DNA of 64,000 bases from Thioclava sp. JE_KL1 (GTDB lineage: Bacteria; Pseudomonadota; Alphaproteobacteria; Rhodobacterales; Rhodobacteraceae). The notes under the pieces were generated by a model. That model was not told where the DNA came from. It was given only the letters and a program-made list of their open reading frames with translations, and did not search any database. Of this stretch, positions 1 through 7,063 are shown piece after piece. A program made the translations under genes and the position numbers. The DNA lies in the NCBI RefSeq assembly GCF_009296265.1, contig NZ_WBJS01000002.1, positions 1 through 64,000 on the forward strand, read 5' to 3'. Positions within the stretch are counted from its first letter, which is position 1, and the number at the start of each line of letters is the position of its first letter.

Positions 1-2
1 AC

Positions 3-95
3 TTCGATCGCCAGATCGCGGAACTTCAGGTCCGCATCGCCATCATGAACGGCTACACCGCGCTCGGCATACCCGTCACGGAAGCTGTGGGATAA
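3..95 (+). CDS. C-terminal end of a truncated gene, possibly a TolC-like outer-membrane efflux protein
   Basis: An open frame enters from the left edge and stops with TAA at 93-95, leaving the last 30 residues. The tail includes a helical QIAELQVRIAIMNGYTALG stretch. Outer-membrane factors of RND efflux pumps often end with a helix followed by a Y-x-ALG motif, so a CusC/TolC-type C-terminus is possible, but 30 residues cannot settle it. The next gene-like material is the IS66 remnant. Confidence 0.35.
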   Translation, partial: FDRQIAELQVRIAIMNGYTALGIPVTEAVG

Positions 96-361
96 GTCCG
101 TCCGGGGAAAGGGGAACCTCGGCCATCAACCGATTTGTGCAACAGAGCCTTTCCAATGTCATAGCGTGAAAAAACTCCTTTTCCAAAAAGGATGTGTGTT
201 CATTGCTCGACTAACGGAAACAGGTTGCTTGGTGCGATAACCCTGCGCCTTGAGTTCGGCCTCAATGAGCTCCCAGATCTCCGCGTGTGGACGAGGTTTC
301 CAACTATCCGTCGGAAAGGCTAAGAGCTCTGCGTATAGCGCGCGTAGCGTTCCAGAGCGGC
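96..361. other. Short intergenic stretch with no credible gene; contains an IS-end-like motif
   Basis: No convincing gene is seen between the truncated left gene and the IS66 remnant. A 77-codon minus-strand frame (159-392) exists but runs into transposase-coding DNA, so it is doubtful. The reverse complement of about 128-149 begins GGCTCTGTTGC, which resembles the terminal repeat of several IS families such as IS6. No transposase fits beside it, so it may be a scar of a lost element. Confidence 0.3.
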
Positions 362-1651
362 AGGCCGAACCGCAACCGGGGTCACCTTCCAAAACATCTG
401 CCCCGGATCGAACGGGTCATCGAACCCGAAAGTACCCCCTGCCCCTGAGGTTGCGGCGAGATGTCCAGGATCGGCGAGGATGTTTCCGAGCGGCTTGACG
501 TGGTTCCGGCCCAGCTCCGGGTGCTTGTCACCCGCCGCCCCAAATATGCCTGCCGGCGCTGCTCCGGCACGGTAGCGCAGGCCCATGCCCCGGAACCTGT
601 CGTGCCCGGCGGGTTGCCCACGGAGGCCCTGATCGCGCAGGTCATGGTGGCCAAGTTCGGCGATCATCTTCCGTTCTACAGGCAAGCCGAAATTTATACC
701 CGGCAGGGGATCACCCTGGACCGGGCCACGCTCGGCAACTGGGTGGGACGCGCCTGTTTCCACCTGCGTCCGATCGCCGATCACCTGAAGGAGCGGCTGA
801 AAGGTGCGGACCGGATCTTCATGGACGAAACAAGAGCACCGGTGCTCGACCCCGGGCGACGGAAGACGAAGACCGGTTACTTCTGGGCCATCGTTGCCGA
901 TGATCGGGGGCACGGTGGCGTGGACCCTCCCGTGGTGATGTTCCACTACGCGCCCGGCCGCGGTGCCGTGCATGCACTGCGATTCCTTGAGGACTATCGC
1001 GGGCGGTTCGTGCAATGCGACGGCTATGAAGCCTATGACAAGCTCACCAAGGTCGACCGGCCTGAGGGCCCATGGACGCTCGTCCATTGCTGGACGCATG
1101 CGCGTCGGCGGTTCGTGAAGCGCCTGGAAAAAGATGGGTCGCCAATTGCCGAGGAAGCTCTGCGCCAGATCGCCGAGATCTATGCCGTCGAAAAATCCGT
1201 GCGCGGCCTTGCTCCAGACGCCCGACTTGCTGCCCGGCGCAACCTCTCGGCACCGGTCATCGCCGCCTTCCGTCCCTGGCTCGAGGCCCAGCTCTCGCGC
1301 ATCCCGCGTTCATCCAAGTTAGCCGAGGACATCCGTTACACTCTGGCGCGCTGGCCCAGCCTCACGCGATTCCTTGAAGACGGCCGTCTGGAGCTGGATA
1401 CCAACCCGGTCGAGAACCAGATCAGGAAGATCGCTCTGACACGGAAAAACGCGCTCTTCGCGGGGCACGAGGTCGGGGCAGAGAACTGGGCATTGCTCGC
1501 GAGCCTGATCGCAAACTGCAAGATGTGCGACGTCGATCCGGTCAGCTACCTCTCCGATACCTTGCTCGCGTTGCTCGATGGGCATCCCAAAAGCCGCATC
1601 GACGCACTCATGCCCTGGAACTACCAGATCCCGTCAACCATCGCCGCGTAG
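362..1651 (+). pseudogene. tnpC: IS66 family transposase TnpC, truncated and interrupted by a nonsense codon
   Basis: In frame from 362 the product reads PNRNRGHLPKHLPRIERV, the usual TnpC lead-in to its zinc-ribbon segment. A TGA at 446-448 falls where the family normally has a cysteine (CP-stop-GCGEM, expected CPCGCGEM). Translation could restart at ATG 461 to give 396 residues. Downstream the DDE domain is intact: FMDETRAP, VQCDGYEAYDKL and the NPVEN glutamate are all visible. The N-terminal third found in full-length TnpC (about 500 residues) is missing. Loss of the N-terminus plus the stop in the zinc-binding motif suggests an inactive gene. Confidence 0.85.
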
Positions 1652-1671
1652 GGGATCGGCAAAGCGCTTAC
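362..1671 (+). mobile_element. Remnant of an IS66-family insertion sequence (right part)
   Basis: The region holds most of an IS66 transposase (TnpC) and, 13 bp past its stop codon, the sequence GCGCTTAC ending at 1671. That matches the usual IS66 right end, where the tip reads GTAAGCG on the opposite strand. Neither the left terminal repeat nor the accessory tnpA and tnpB genes of a complete IS66 element are present upstream. Homology seems to start near 362. This is therefore a left-truncated, non-autonomous remnant bordering the accessory island. Confidence 0.75.
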
Positions 1672-2115
1672 GCTGAAGGTTACCCGGTCAGCAGGTGCAA
1701 CGAGTAGCTTAATTCACGCCAGATCCTGTCCAAGAGCTGGGGAGTAGCTCACCACTTTCCCTGCACCCTAAGGCGCCCATCCGGCGGACCGGGGGAGACT
1801 TTCGCCAATCTCCCCGGACCCTCTCGGCGTCCTTCCGACGGATCGAAGAGGCGCTCGCCACCCTCTCCGAACTCTCCCGGCGCCTCCTGCGGGTCGAGAG
1901 GGGTGTCACCCCTCTCGACGCTCTCCCCAGCACCCGCGCGATCTGCCCGCAGGCGAGCGATCGATTGCACATAGGAGGGAAGCGGCCTCGGCGCATGTCT
2001 TGCTTGCGTGCAGCGTCTTTGACGCACGCAATCAAGCCAAGCCCCGAGGCCGCGTATCGGGGTTTGTTGGTGAGGTTCAGCGCGTCGTTTTCCTTTTCAA
2101 CGACACGAGGCACTC
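1672..2115 (+). promoter_or_regulatory. Structured non-coding leader upstream of the MazF-like cassette
   Basis: These 444 bp hold no convincing gene but several strong inverted repeats. One hairpin lies at 1789-1817 (CCGGGG pairing with CCCCGG). A near-perfect 27-bp palindrome lies at 1893-1919 (arms GTCGAGAGGGGTG). A TTGCGTGC/GCACGCAA hairpin lies at 2004-2031, and a CCCCGA/TCGGGG hairpin at 2039-2065 is followed by a T-rich run. The last one sits about 50 bp ahead of the next start codon and could act as an attenuator. The arrangement is seen in the sequence; a regulatory role is inferred. Confidence 0.45.
1893..1919. repeat. 27-bp near-perfect palindrome
   Basis: Thirteen-base arms (GTCGAGAGGGGTG and its exact complement) flank a single central T. 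As RNA it would form a very stable hairpin. As DNA it could be a binding site for a dimeric protein or a nicking/transfer signal. No run of T follows, so a plain intrinsic terminator is less likely. Confidence 0.6.
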
Positions 2116-2604
2116 ATGCTCCACGACCGATACCTTCGACTGCTCCCGGGGGGGCAGCTCAAACCCGGCGATATCTTCCTCATGCGCTTCCCTTATGGCT
2201 CCGACCGCAAACGTGATGGCGAGTTCGACATCCCGCCAGGCACGCGTCCGTGCTTGCTCCTCTCGCGCGGGCTGATCGGCGATACACCGATGAACATCGT
2301 CGCGCCCGGTGTCAGCCCGGAAGGACGGCTGCTGCGGGAAGATGACATCGTCATTTCCGATGACGATCAGGCAGCTGCTTGCGGCCTCAATCGTCCGACG
2401 ATGTTCCGCGCATCGCATCGGCTCTTCATCGCGACTGGGTCCGACCTGTTCGAGCGCAATGCTCGTATCGGGCGCCTCGGCCCGGCGCAGCGCGAACAAT
2501 TCGAGGCAGTCGAGAAGCTACTCGCAACCGCGCGGCGCGAGGTTCGATCACGGCTAAGGCCGCGTGTCGCAATCTACCGCCCGAAACCGCTGATCCAACC
2601 CTAA
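2116..2604 (+). CDS. MazF/PemK-fold protein without an adjacent antitoxin
   Basis: A 162-residue protein. Residues 16-51 have the layout of the PemK/MazF SH3-like barrel: a KPGDIFLMRFPY strand, then an RPCLLLSR strand after a loop. Near residue 118 an IGRLGPAQREQFEAVEKLL segment matches the C-terminal helix typical of MazF proteins. Family members are mRNA-cutting toxins, but some relatives only regulate. The protein is longer than standard MazF (about 110 residues) because of an inserted segment and a basic C-terminal tail. No small antitoxin gene lies directly upstream; the next genes downstream are unrelated in sequence. It is the first gene of the island cassette. I am fairly sure of the fold and unsure of the activity. 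Confidence 0.6.
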   Translation: MLHDRYLRLLPGGQLKPGDIFLMRFPYGSDRKRDGEFDIPPGTRPCLLLSRGLIGDTPMNIVAPGVSPEGRLLREDDIVISDDDQAAACGLNRPTMFRASHRLFIATGSDLFERNARIGRLGPAQREQFEAVEKLLATARREVRSRLRPRVAIYRPKPLIQP

Positions 2605-2620
2605 ACCGCGCCGCCGATCG

Positions 2621-2672
2621 GGGCTGCAGCGTCCGTCCGCCTTCTCACCGAGGCGAACGGATCTTGCAGCCC
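2621..2672 (+). terminator. Long intercistronic hairpin after the MazF-like gene
   Basis: A 21-base arm beginning GGGCTGCA (2621-2641) pairs with 2652-2672 apart from a short internal mismatch, across a 10-base loop. It starts 16 bp after the stop codon of the MazF-like gene and lies 42 bp before the next start. No T tract follows, so it may partly terminate, process or stabilise the transcript. Confidence 0.5.
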
Positions 2673-2714
2673 TGCTTCGTCTCCTGAACCCCCAAATTTT
2701 TCGAAAGATCACAT

Positions 2715-3155
2715 ATGACTCACGATAAACATCCGTCCGAACTCACCGCCGAAGAGCTTCGCAAAGAGCGCAATGTGCTCGCAAACGTCGTTCACGGAGC
2801 GACCGCGACGCCGTCCCCGAAAGATCTCGAGAATGCGCCGTTTCTCGACGACTGGTTGCTCTTCACCGGTTTCGAAGACATCTCGCTGATCGGACGATTG
2901 ACGGAAGCCAACGGCCGCACTCGAACGCTGATCACGCGAGCTCTCATCGCGCTCAATGACGAGCTCGAATGGGCCTACCTCGAAGATGGATACATGCGCC
3001 TCGGACCGCGTTTCTCTGTCGAAGAGGCCCCGCCGCATCTCGCGATGCGAGCCGTCGCGACCGATCTGCGAGGGATCCGCACGCAGCTCGAAGGACAGGC
3101 CTTCTGGGCGCAAAAAGCACTCGATGCGCTTGGTGAGATGCGCTGCGATGCCTGA
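2715..3155 (+). CDS. Unknown 146-residue protein of the island cassette
   Basis: I do not recognise this family. The protein is acidic and predicted mostly helical, starting with MTHDKHPSELTAEELRKERN and followed by a segment rich in acidic and hydrophobic residues. No signal peptide, membrane segment or metal motif is visible. It follows the MazF-like gene after the hairpin at 2621-2672 and is followed by another hairpin at 3204-3233, so it probably belongs to the same transcript. A role as an accessory factor or as the missing partner of the MazF-fold protein is possible but only a guess from position. Confidence 0.55.
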   Translation: MTHDKHPSELTAEELRKERNVLANVVHGATATPSPKDLENAPFLDDWLLFTGFEDISLIGRLTEANGRTRTLITRALIALNDELEWAYLEDGYMRLGPRFSVEEAPPHLAMRAVATDLRGIRTQLEGQAFWAQKALDALGEMRCDA

Positions 3156-3203
3156 TTTCGCGATCGCGCAGAATGATCCTGATGGGATCGGCTGACCCGC
3201 CAC

Positions 3204-3233
3204 CGCTGCGGCCCCTCGATGAGGGCCGCAGCG
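3204..3233 (+). terminator. Perfect intercistronic hairpin
   Basis: An 11-bp perfect stem (CGCTGCGGCCC with its complement) encloses an 8-base loop. It lies 48 bp after the stop of the 146-residue gene and 30 bp before the next start. Its core resembles the GGGCTGCAGCG arm of the hairpin at 2621. There is no T tract, which argues for processing or attenuation rather than full termination. Confidence 0.5.
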
Positions 3234-3262
3234 CCCGCAGTTCAGCTTTGAAAGGATGTCAG

Positions 3263-3964
3263 ATGTTTCTACAACCGAACCGGATCGACACTTTGAACAC
3301 CATGGCGCACGAGGCAATCGACGCTCTCGATGCGCTTCCGGCTGACGTTCTCCGGGGCACAGAGTTCGATCGCGATATTTGCGAGCAACTTGTGATCAAG
3401 GGCGACGTGGTCGGCGAGGACTTCCGCGAGGCGGGCGCCGATCTTCTGCGGTACCTCGCAAGGATCGAGCCCGAAGAATCATCTGCGCAAAAGCTTAGCA
3501 GGGTGATCTCCCGACTGCGAGGCGAGGTCAATGGCTCCTATCGAACAGTCGTTGACCTCGACCCCCAACGCGAGACGAACAGTTGTTTGGAGAAATTTTG
3601 TGCGCGGATTTTGGAGCCCCACGAGAAGTTACCAGATGCTCTTCAAAGGGATCTAACTTTGCGAATTTCGATGAAACCACGTCTCGAAACCCCGACTGCG
3701 CTGCAGGGTATTTGGCTCGTAACTGGCGAAGAACTCGCTGAAGCGATGCGCTTTGATGGCGTGAAGGGTGCCTTTCGCAAGTGGTGCAAGGATATCGGCA
3801 TCGAACCGGTTCCTGGCCGTCGAAACCTTTACGATCCCAAGCTTGTCCGAGCTCGACTCGATGCAGTTCAGGGCATGCAAGCCCCACCTGCGAATGTCGA
3901 AGCTGCTCCCACGTTGTCGCTCGTGGAACAGAGAAGGATGCGTCGTGACAATCTGTCGGCTTAA
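3263..3964 (+). CDS. Putative winged-helix DNA-binding protein coupled to the recombinase
   Basis: A 233-residue protein. ATG 3263 is chosen because AAAGGA sits 6 bases upstream; an in-frame ATG 90 bases earlier has no such site and would include the hairpin at 3204. Residues 152-204 (LVTGEELAEAM, then GAFRKWCKDIGIEPVPGRRNLYD) look like a helix-turn-helix with a wing, in the style of excisionases. The N-terminal two thirds are helical and unrecognised. The last 20 bases overlap the recombinase start, so the two proteins are probably made together. An excisionase or recombination directionality factor is the natural guess; the family itself is not recognised. Confidence 0.5.
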   Translation: MFLQPNRIDTLNTMAHEAIDALDALPADVLRGTEFDRDICEQLVIKGDVVGEDFREAGADLLRYLARIEPEESSAQKLSRVISRLRGEVNGSYRTVVDLDPQRETNSCLEKFCARILEPHEKLPDALQRDLTLRISMKPRLETPTALQGIWLVTGEELAEAMRFDGVKGAFRKWCKDIGIEPVPGRRNLYDPKLVRARLDAVQGMQAPPANVEAAPTLSLVEQRRMRRDNLSA

Positions 3965-5066
3965 GGGAATTCATCGAGCGCGGAAGCGATTGGCGACCGG
4001 CGCCGTCCGAGAATACCATTATGCATACCGTGGCGGTCCGTGTTTTTGGCGAACCGGCGATGCAATGGTGGTTGGTAGCTCGGACTACATTCAAGCCTTT
4101 GGCGAGGCTTCGAAGCCGAGGCGTCTTCGCGCGCAATCCGATCCAGTCATGGCCTCATCGACGCGAGCAGTCATTGAGCGCTACCGAAAGTCGATCCACT
4201 TTCAGAAGCTCGCGGCACGAACCCAAGCCGATTATGTGAAATACCTCAATGCTTTCGACGCGGAATTCGGTGTCGATCCGATCAAACTCTTCGAAGAAAA
4301 GGCATCGCTCAGCGAAATCCGAACTTGGAAAGAGCAATGGGTACATTCCCCGAAAAGCTATGACTATGCGACAAGCGTTGTGACGCGATTGCTCAACTGG
4401 GCGCGGGATGAGGATGTGGCTATCGCGATTCATCATCACTTGAACGTGCCGCGAATCTATAAGTCTGATCGTTCAGAGATCATCTGGTTGCCAGAGGAGC
4501 TTGCTGCGCTTGTGAGGGTCGCTACTGAACGCGAAGCTCGCATCATCATAGCTGCCTCTGAGGGCGGCCTGACGCCGCAAGACATCGGGATTCTGACGCG
4601 TGACAATGTGCAGAAGACGCCGAAAGGGCGCCGCCTTCTCTTCAAGCGTACGAAGACGTCAAAGGCGACGAGCATACCGGTTACCCCGGCATTGGCGAAG
4701 TTGATCGACGAAACGCCGAGGGGGCAGAAGTATCTATTCGTTTCTCTCCAGGGAAAGCAGCTCGAGGCGGTGCGCGCTTCCGATATCGTTCGCAAGGTTA
4801 AAGAGCGCGCGAACGCCGCAGCGGCAAAAGATCCAAAGTTGATCCATGTTCGCAATGAGCTTCGTCTCTACGACATGCGCGGAACGGCTGCGACCGAGTT
4901 GCTACGGGCCGGGTGTTCGCTCAACGAAATCGCGGTCACGATGGGCTGGGGGTTGCGCCACGCAGCAAACATCATCGAGAAATATGCGGCGATTGTGCCT
5001 GAGGTCGCCGATGAGGTGCTCGCGAAGCTTCTGGAGGCTCGGTCGCGATCCGACGAGGGCAGGTAA
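3945..5066 (+). CDS. Tyrosine recombinase/integrase with an atypical active site
   Basis: GTG 3945 is chosen because AGAAGGA lies 6 bases upstream and the protein then begins MTICRLKGIHRARKRL, a common integrase N-terminus; length is 373 residues. Residues 70-165 resemble the SAM-like core-binding domain and 180-360 the catalytic domain. Visible catalytic positions are a beta-hairpin lysine (about 240), R312 in YDMRGTA, W335 in MGWG, and the nucleophile Y347 in EKYAAI. The first arginine, usually in a GxRxGE-type motif, is replaced: the matching stretch reads GGLTPQDIG (207-215). The usual histidine before R312 is Y309. Activity may be lost or altered. It lies about 0.9 kb from the tRNA-Cys gene. 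Confidence 0.8.
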   Translation: MTICRLKGIHRARKRLATGAVREYHYAYRGGPCFWRTGDAMVVGSSDYIQAFGEASKPRRLRAQSDPVMASSTRAVIERYRKSIHFQKLAARTQADYVKYLNAFDAEFGVDPIKLFEEKASLSEIRTWKEQWVHSPKSYDYATSVVTRLLNWARDEDVAIAIHHHLNVPRIYKSDRSEIIWLPEELAALVRVATEREARIIIAASEGGLTPQDIGILTRDNVQKTPKGRRLLFKRTKTSKATSIPVTPALAKLIDETPRGQKYLFVSLQGKQLEAVRASDIVRKVKERANAAAAKDPKLIHVRNELRLYDMRGTAATELLRAGCSLNEIAVTMGWGLRHAANIIEKYAAIVPEVADEVLAKLLEARSRSDEGR

Positions 5067-5070
5067 GCGC

Positions 5071-5901
5071 TCAGTCGAAGCTTGCCCTGAATGAGGTCGC
5101 CGTCAGCGACACATGCGCGTCGAGCGGCGGACGGAGTTCGAAGGCGCGGGGGCCGCGCGAGAACTGATATAGGCGAAACAACACCCAGTCCTCGCGGCGA
5201 TCATCCGCCACGGCCAGTTCGTTGCGCGAGATATGGAAGGGCGTGCGCTCCCAGCCGTTGGTGGTCTTCACCTCGATCAGGCGGGGTCGCCCTTCTGGCG
5301 TGAAGCTTCGGATGTCGTATCCGGCTCCGTCGCCCTCTTGCTGGCTCACCCATACGATCTCGCGCGCGAGGTCGTCGCGACCGGCGGCGCGAAGCGTGCT
5401 TTTCTCATGATCGAGCACGCGTTCTTCACCCATCTTGCCGAGCGCGCGGTTTCGTTCGTCCCGTCCCGCCACGTCGAACTTTCTTGCCACAGAGAGCATC
5501 TGTTCGAGTTCTTCTGGCGGCGGAGTGTTTCGTTGTGTCGGCGGCGGCTCGGGCCAAAGCGGTGTCGCATCCTGGAAGTCGCTTGACCCCGGATGAGTTG
5601 GCGGCACGATCCAACCACCTTGCTTCTGAAGCTGGCGGCTCACGATGTCTTCGAGCGAAGCCTGGAAGTTGAACGCAGGTTTGTAGCCGGAAATCCAGGT
5701 TTCACCCAAGCTCTTCAGCACTGCCGAGATGTTCTGGTGTTTGAACTCGATCGACCCGCGCGATCTGTCGATCTGTGACTGGAGGCTGCGATTGTGTGCT
5801 GCCTTGTTGTAGCGCGTTCCTGAGAGATCGTCTGCGAGCATGGCGAAGTATTCCGCTACGATCGCGGCGTTTTCCGCCTCACTCCAATCCTCGCCTGCCA
5901 T
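5071..5901 (-). CDS. DUF3883 domain protein, predicted PD-(D/E)XK-like nuclease
   Basis: A 276-residue protein with two parts. The N-terminal 90 residues (EYFAMLADDLSG, then HNRSL and FKHQNISAVLKSLG) match a segment often found before DUF3883. The C-terminal half carries GYDIRSF followed by RLIEVKTT, giving D196, E210 and K212, the D...ExK signature of restriction-like nucleases, with a helical E160 upstream. DUF3883 occurs in defence and helicase-linked proteins. Here it stands alone, transcribed towards the recombinase and ending 4 bp from it, with its start near the tRNA-Cys gene. A defence or DNA-processing role is inferred from the domain and the island setting. Confidence 0.7.
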   Translation of the reverse strand: MAGEDWSEAENAAIVAEYFAMLADDLSGTRYNKAAHNRSLQSQIDRSRGSIEFKHQNISAVLKSLGETWISGYKPAFNFQASLEDIVSRQLQKQGGWIVPPTHPGSSDFQDATPLWPEPPPTQRNTPPPEELEQMLSVARKFDVAGRDERNRALGKMGEERVLDHEKSTLRAAGRDDLAREIVWVSQQEGDGAGYDIRSFTPEGRPRLIEVKTTNGWERTPFHISRNELAVADDRREDWVLFRLYQFSRGPRAFELRPPLDAHVSLTATSFRASFD

Positions 5902-5944
5902 GGCGCCAGGCTACGATCGGGCATCTGAAATGTCAGCAGAAAAG

Positions 5945-6000
5945 CCGACTGTCGGGTTGGTCCTGTAAACCAACCTGTAAACCAGTGCCCCGACTTTCGG
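5945..6000. repeat. Nested direct repeats beside tRNA-Cys, possible recombinase or excisionase arm sites
   Basis: Two copies of CCTGTAAACCA lie at 5962-5972 and 5974-5984, spaced 12 bp apart. They are flanked by CCGACTGTCGG (5945-5955) and CCGACTTTCGG (5990-6000). The cluster lies between the DUF3883 start and the tRNA-Cys 3' end, where arm-type binding sites of an integrase are usually found. The repeats are seen directly; the role is inferred. Confidence 0.45.
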
Positions 6001-6008
6001 CTAAGTGG

Positions 6009-6082
6009 TGGAGGCGAGTACCGGAATCGAACCGGTGTACACGGATTTGCAATCCGCTGCGTCACCACTCCGCCAACTCGCC
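6009..6082 (-). tRNA. tRNA-Cys (anticodon GCA), CCA encoded
   Basis: On the minus strand the 74-nt gene starts GGCGAGTTGGCGGAG and ends with an encoded CCA. The 7-bp acceptor stem pairs GGCGAGT with ACTCGCC. The anticodon loop reads TTGCAAA and the T loop contains the standard GGTTCGATTCC. The 3' end faces the accessory island, the usual orientation when a tRNA gene is an integration site. Confidence 0.95.
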
Positions 6083-6276
6083 GCCGTGGTGTTGGCGTCA
6101 GATACGGTATCGCAAGCGCCCGCGCAAGAGGCGAGTTGTGCCTTTGGCGCATTGTGCGCAGGCGACGTCGGCTCTGAGCGCAAGGGCAGGTCCGAAGGCC
6201 CTCTCGCATAACTTGCTCAGACCCTGCTTCTGTGGCAAAACCGGCCACAAGGGTTTGCTACCGAAGAGTTCTCGAC

Positions 6277-6927
6277 ATGCAAGATTTCGCTACGCGCCGC
6301 ACCATGATGGTCGACACGCAGGTCCGTCCCAGCGATGTGACCAAATTCCCGATCATCGCGGCGATGCTGCATGTGCCGCGCGAGCAATTCGTGCCCGCGG
6401 CCAAGCGCGAAGCCGCCTATATCGGGGAAAATCTCGAACTGGCGCCGGGCCGCGTGCTGCTGGAACCGCGCAATTTCGCGAAGATGCTCGATGCGCTCGA
6501 CATCCAGCCCGATGATCTGGTCCTCGATGTGGGCGCCGGGCTTGGCTATTCCTCCGCCGTGATCGCGCGGATGGCCGAGGCGGTCGTCGCGCTCGAAGAC
6601 GAGGACATGGCATCGCAGGCAGAGGCCGCGCTGGCAGAGGCGGGGGCCGACAACGTCGCCGTCGTCACCGGCGCGCTGACCGAGGGCGCGGCGCAGCACG
6701 GTCCCTATGACGCGATCCTCATCGAAGGGGCGGTCGAAACCGTTCCCGCGGCGTTGATCGAGCAACTCAAAGAAGGCGGCCGGATCACCGCAATTTTCAT
6801 GGAAGGCGCCCTCGGGGTCGCCCGGATCGGTTACAAGATCGACGGTGCGATGAGCTGGCGCGATCTTTTCAATGGCACCGCACCTGTCCTCCAGGGGTTC
6901 GTGAAGCCGCGTGAATTCGTGCTCTGA
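6277..6927 (+). CDS. pcm: Protein-L-isoaspartate O-methyltransferase family protein
   Basis: A 216-residue SAM-dependent methyltransferase of the type that repairs isoaspartyl damage in proteins. The N-terminus has [16 protein letters not shown] and REQFVP, typical of the Pcmt family. The SAM-binding glycine loop is [12 protein letters not shown] near residue 85. ATG 6277 is chosen because the conserved MQDFATRR start lies there; an in-frame ATG 45 bases upstream adds residues not typical of the family. In related Rhodobacteraceae this gene precedes tolC as it does here, with about 135 bp between them. Confidence 0.85.
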   Translation: MQDFATRRTMMVDTQVRPSDVTKFPIIAAMLHVPREQFVPAAKREAAYIGENLELAPGRVLLEPRNFAKMLDALDIQPDDLVLDVGAGLGYSSAVIARMAEAVVALEDEDMASQAEAALAEAGADNVAVVTGALTEGAAQHGPYDAILIEGAVETVPAALIEQLKEGGRITAIFMEGALGVARIGYKIDGAMSWRDLFNGTAPVLQGFVKPREFVL

Positions 6928-6953
6928 GGAGCACATCGAATAGGCTAGCTGTT

Positions 6954-6968
6954 TTGCAGGATATGCAA
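6954..6968. promoter_or_regulatory. Small inverted repeat upstream of tolC
   Basis: TTGCA and TGCAA arms are separated by GGATA, about 100 bp before the tolC start. It could be an operator or part of a promoter; evidence is limited to the symmetry. Confidence 0.25.
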
Positions 6969-7063
6969 TCGGGCGCTGAGCCGATAGAATTTGAAGTAAT
7001 CGCGCCCGGCGGCAGAGGGACAACACCTGCATCTGCGGCGATACAGGAAACGAGGGACATTCG

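Noticed and set aside
159-392. 77-codon minus-strand ORF near the left edge
   Set aside because: Its 5' part runs through transposase-coding DNA of the IS66 remnant, with no ribosome site or recognised domain.
1749-2113. Several overlapping ORFs in the leader region
   Set aside because: They are created by GC-rich inverted repeats, have low-complexity products and lack ribosome sites. The region is better explained as structured non-coding DNA.
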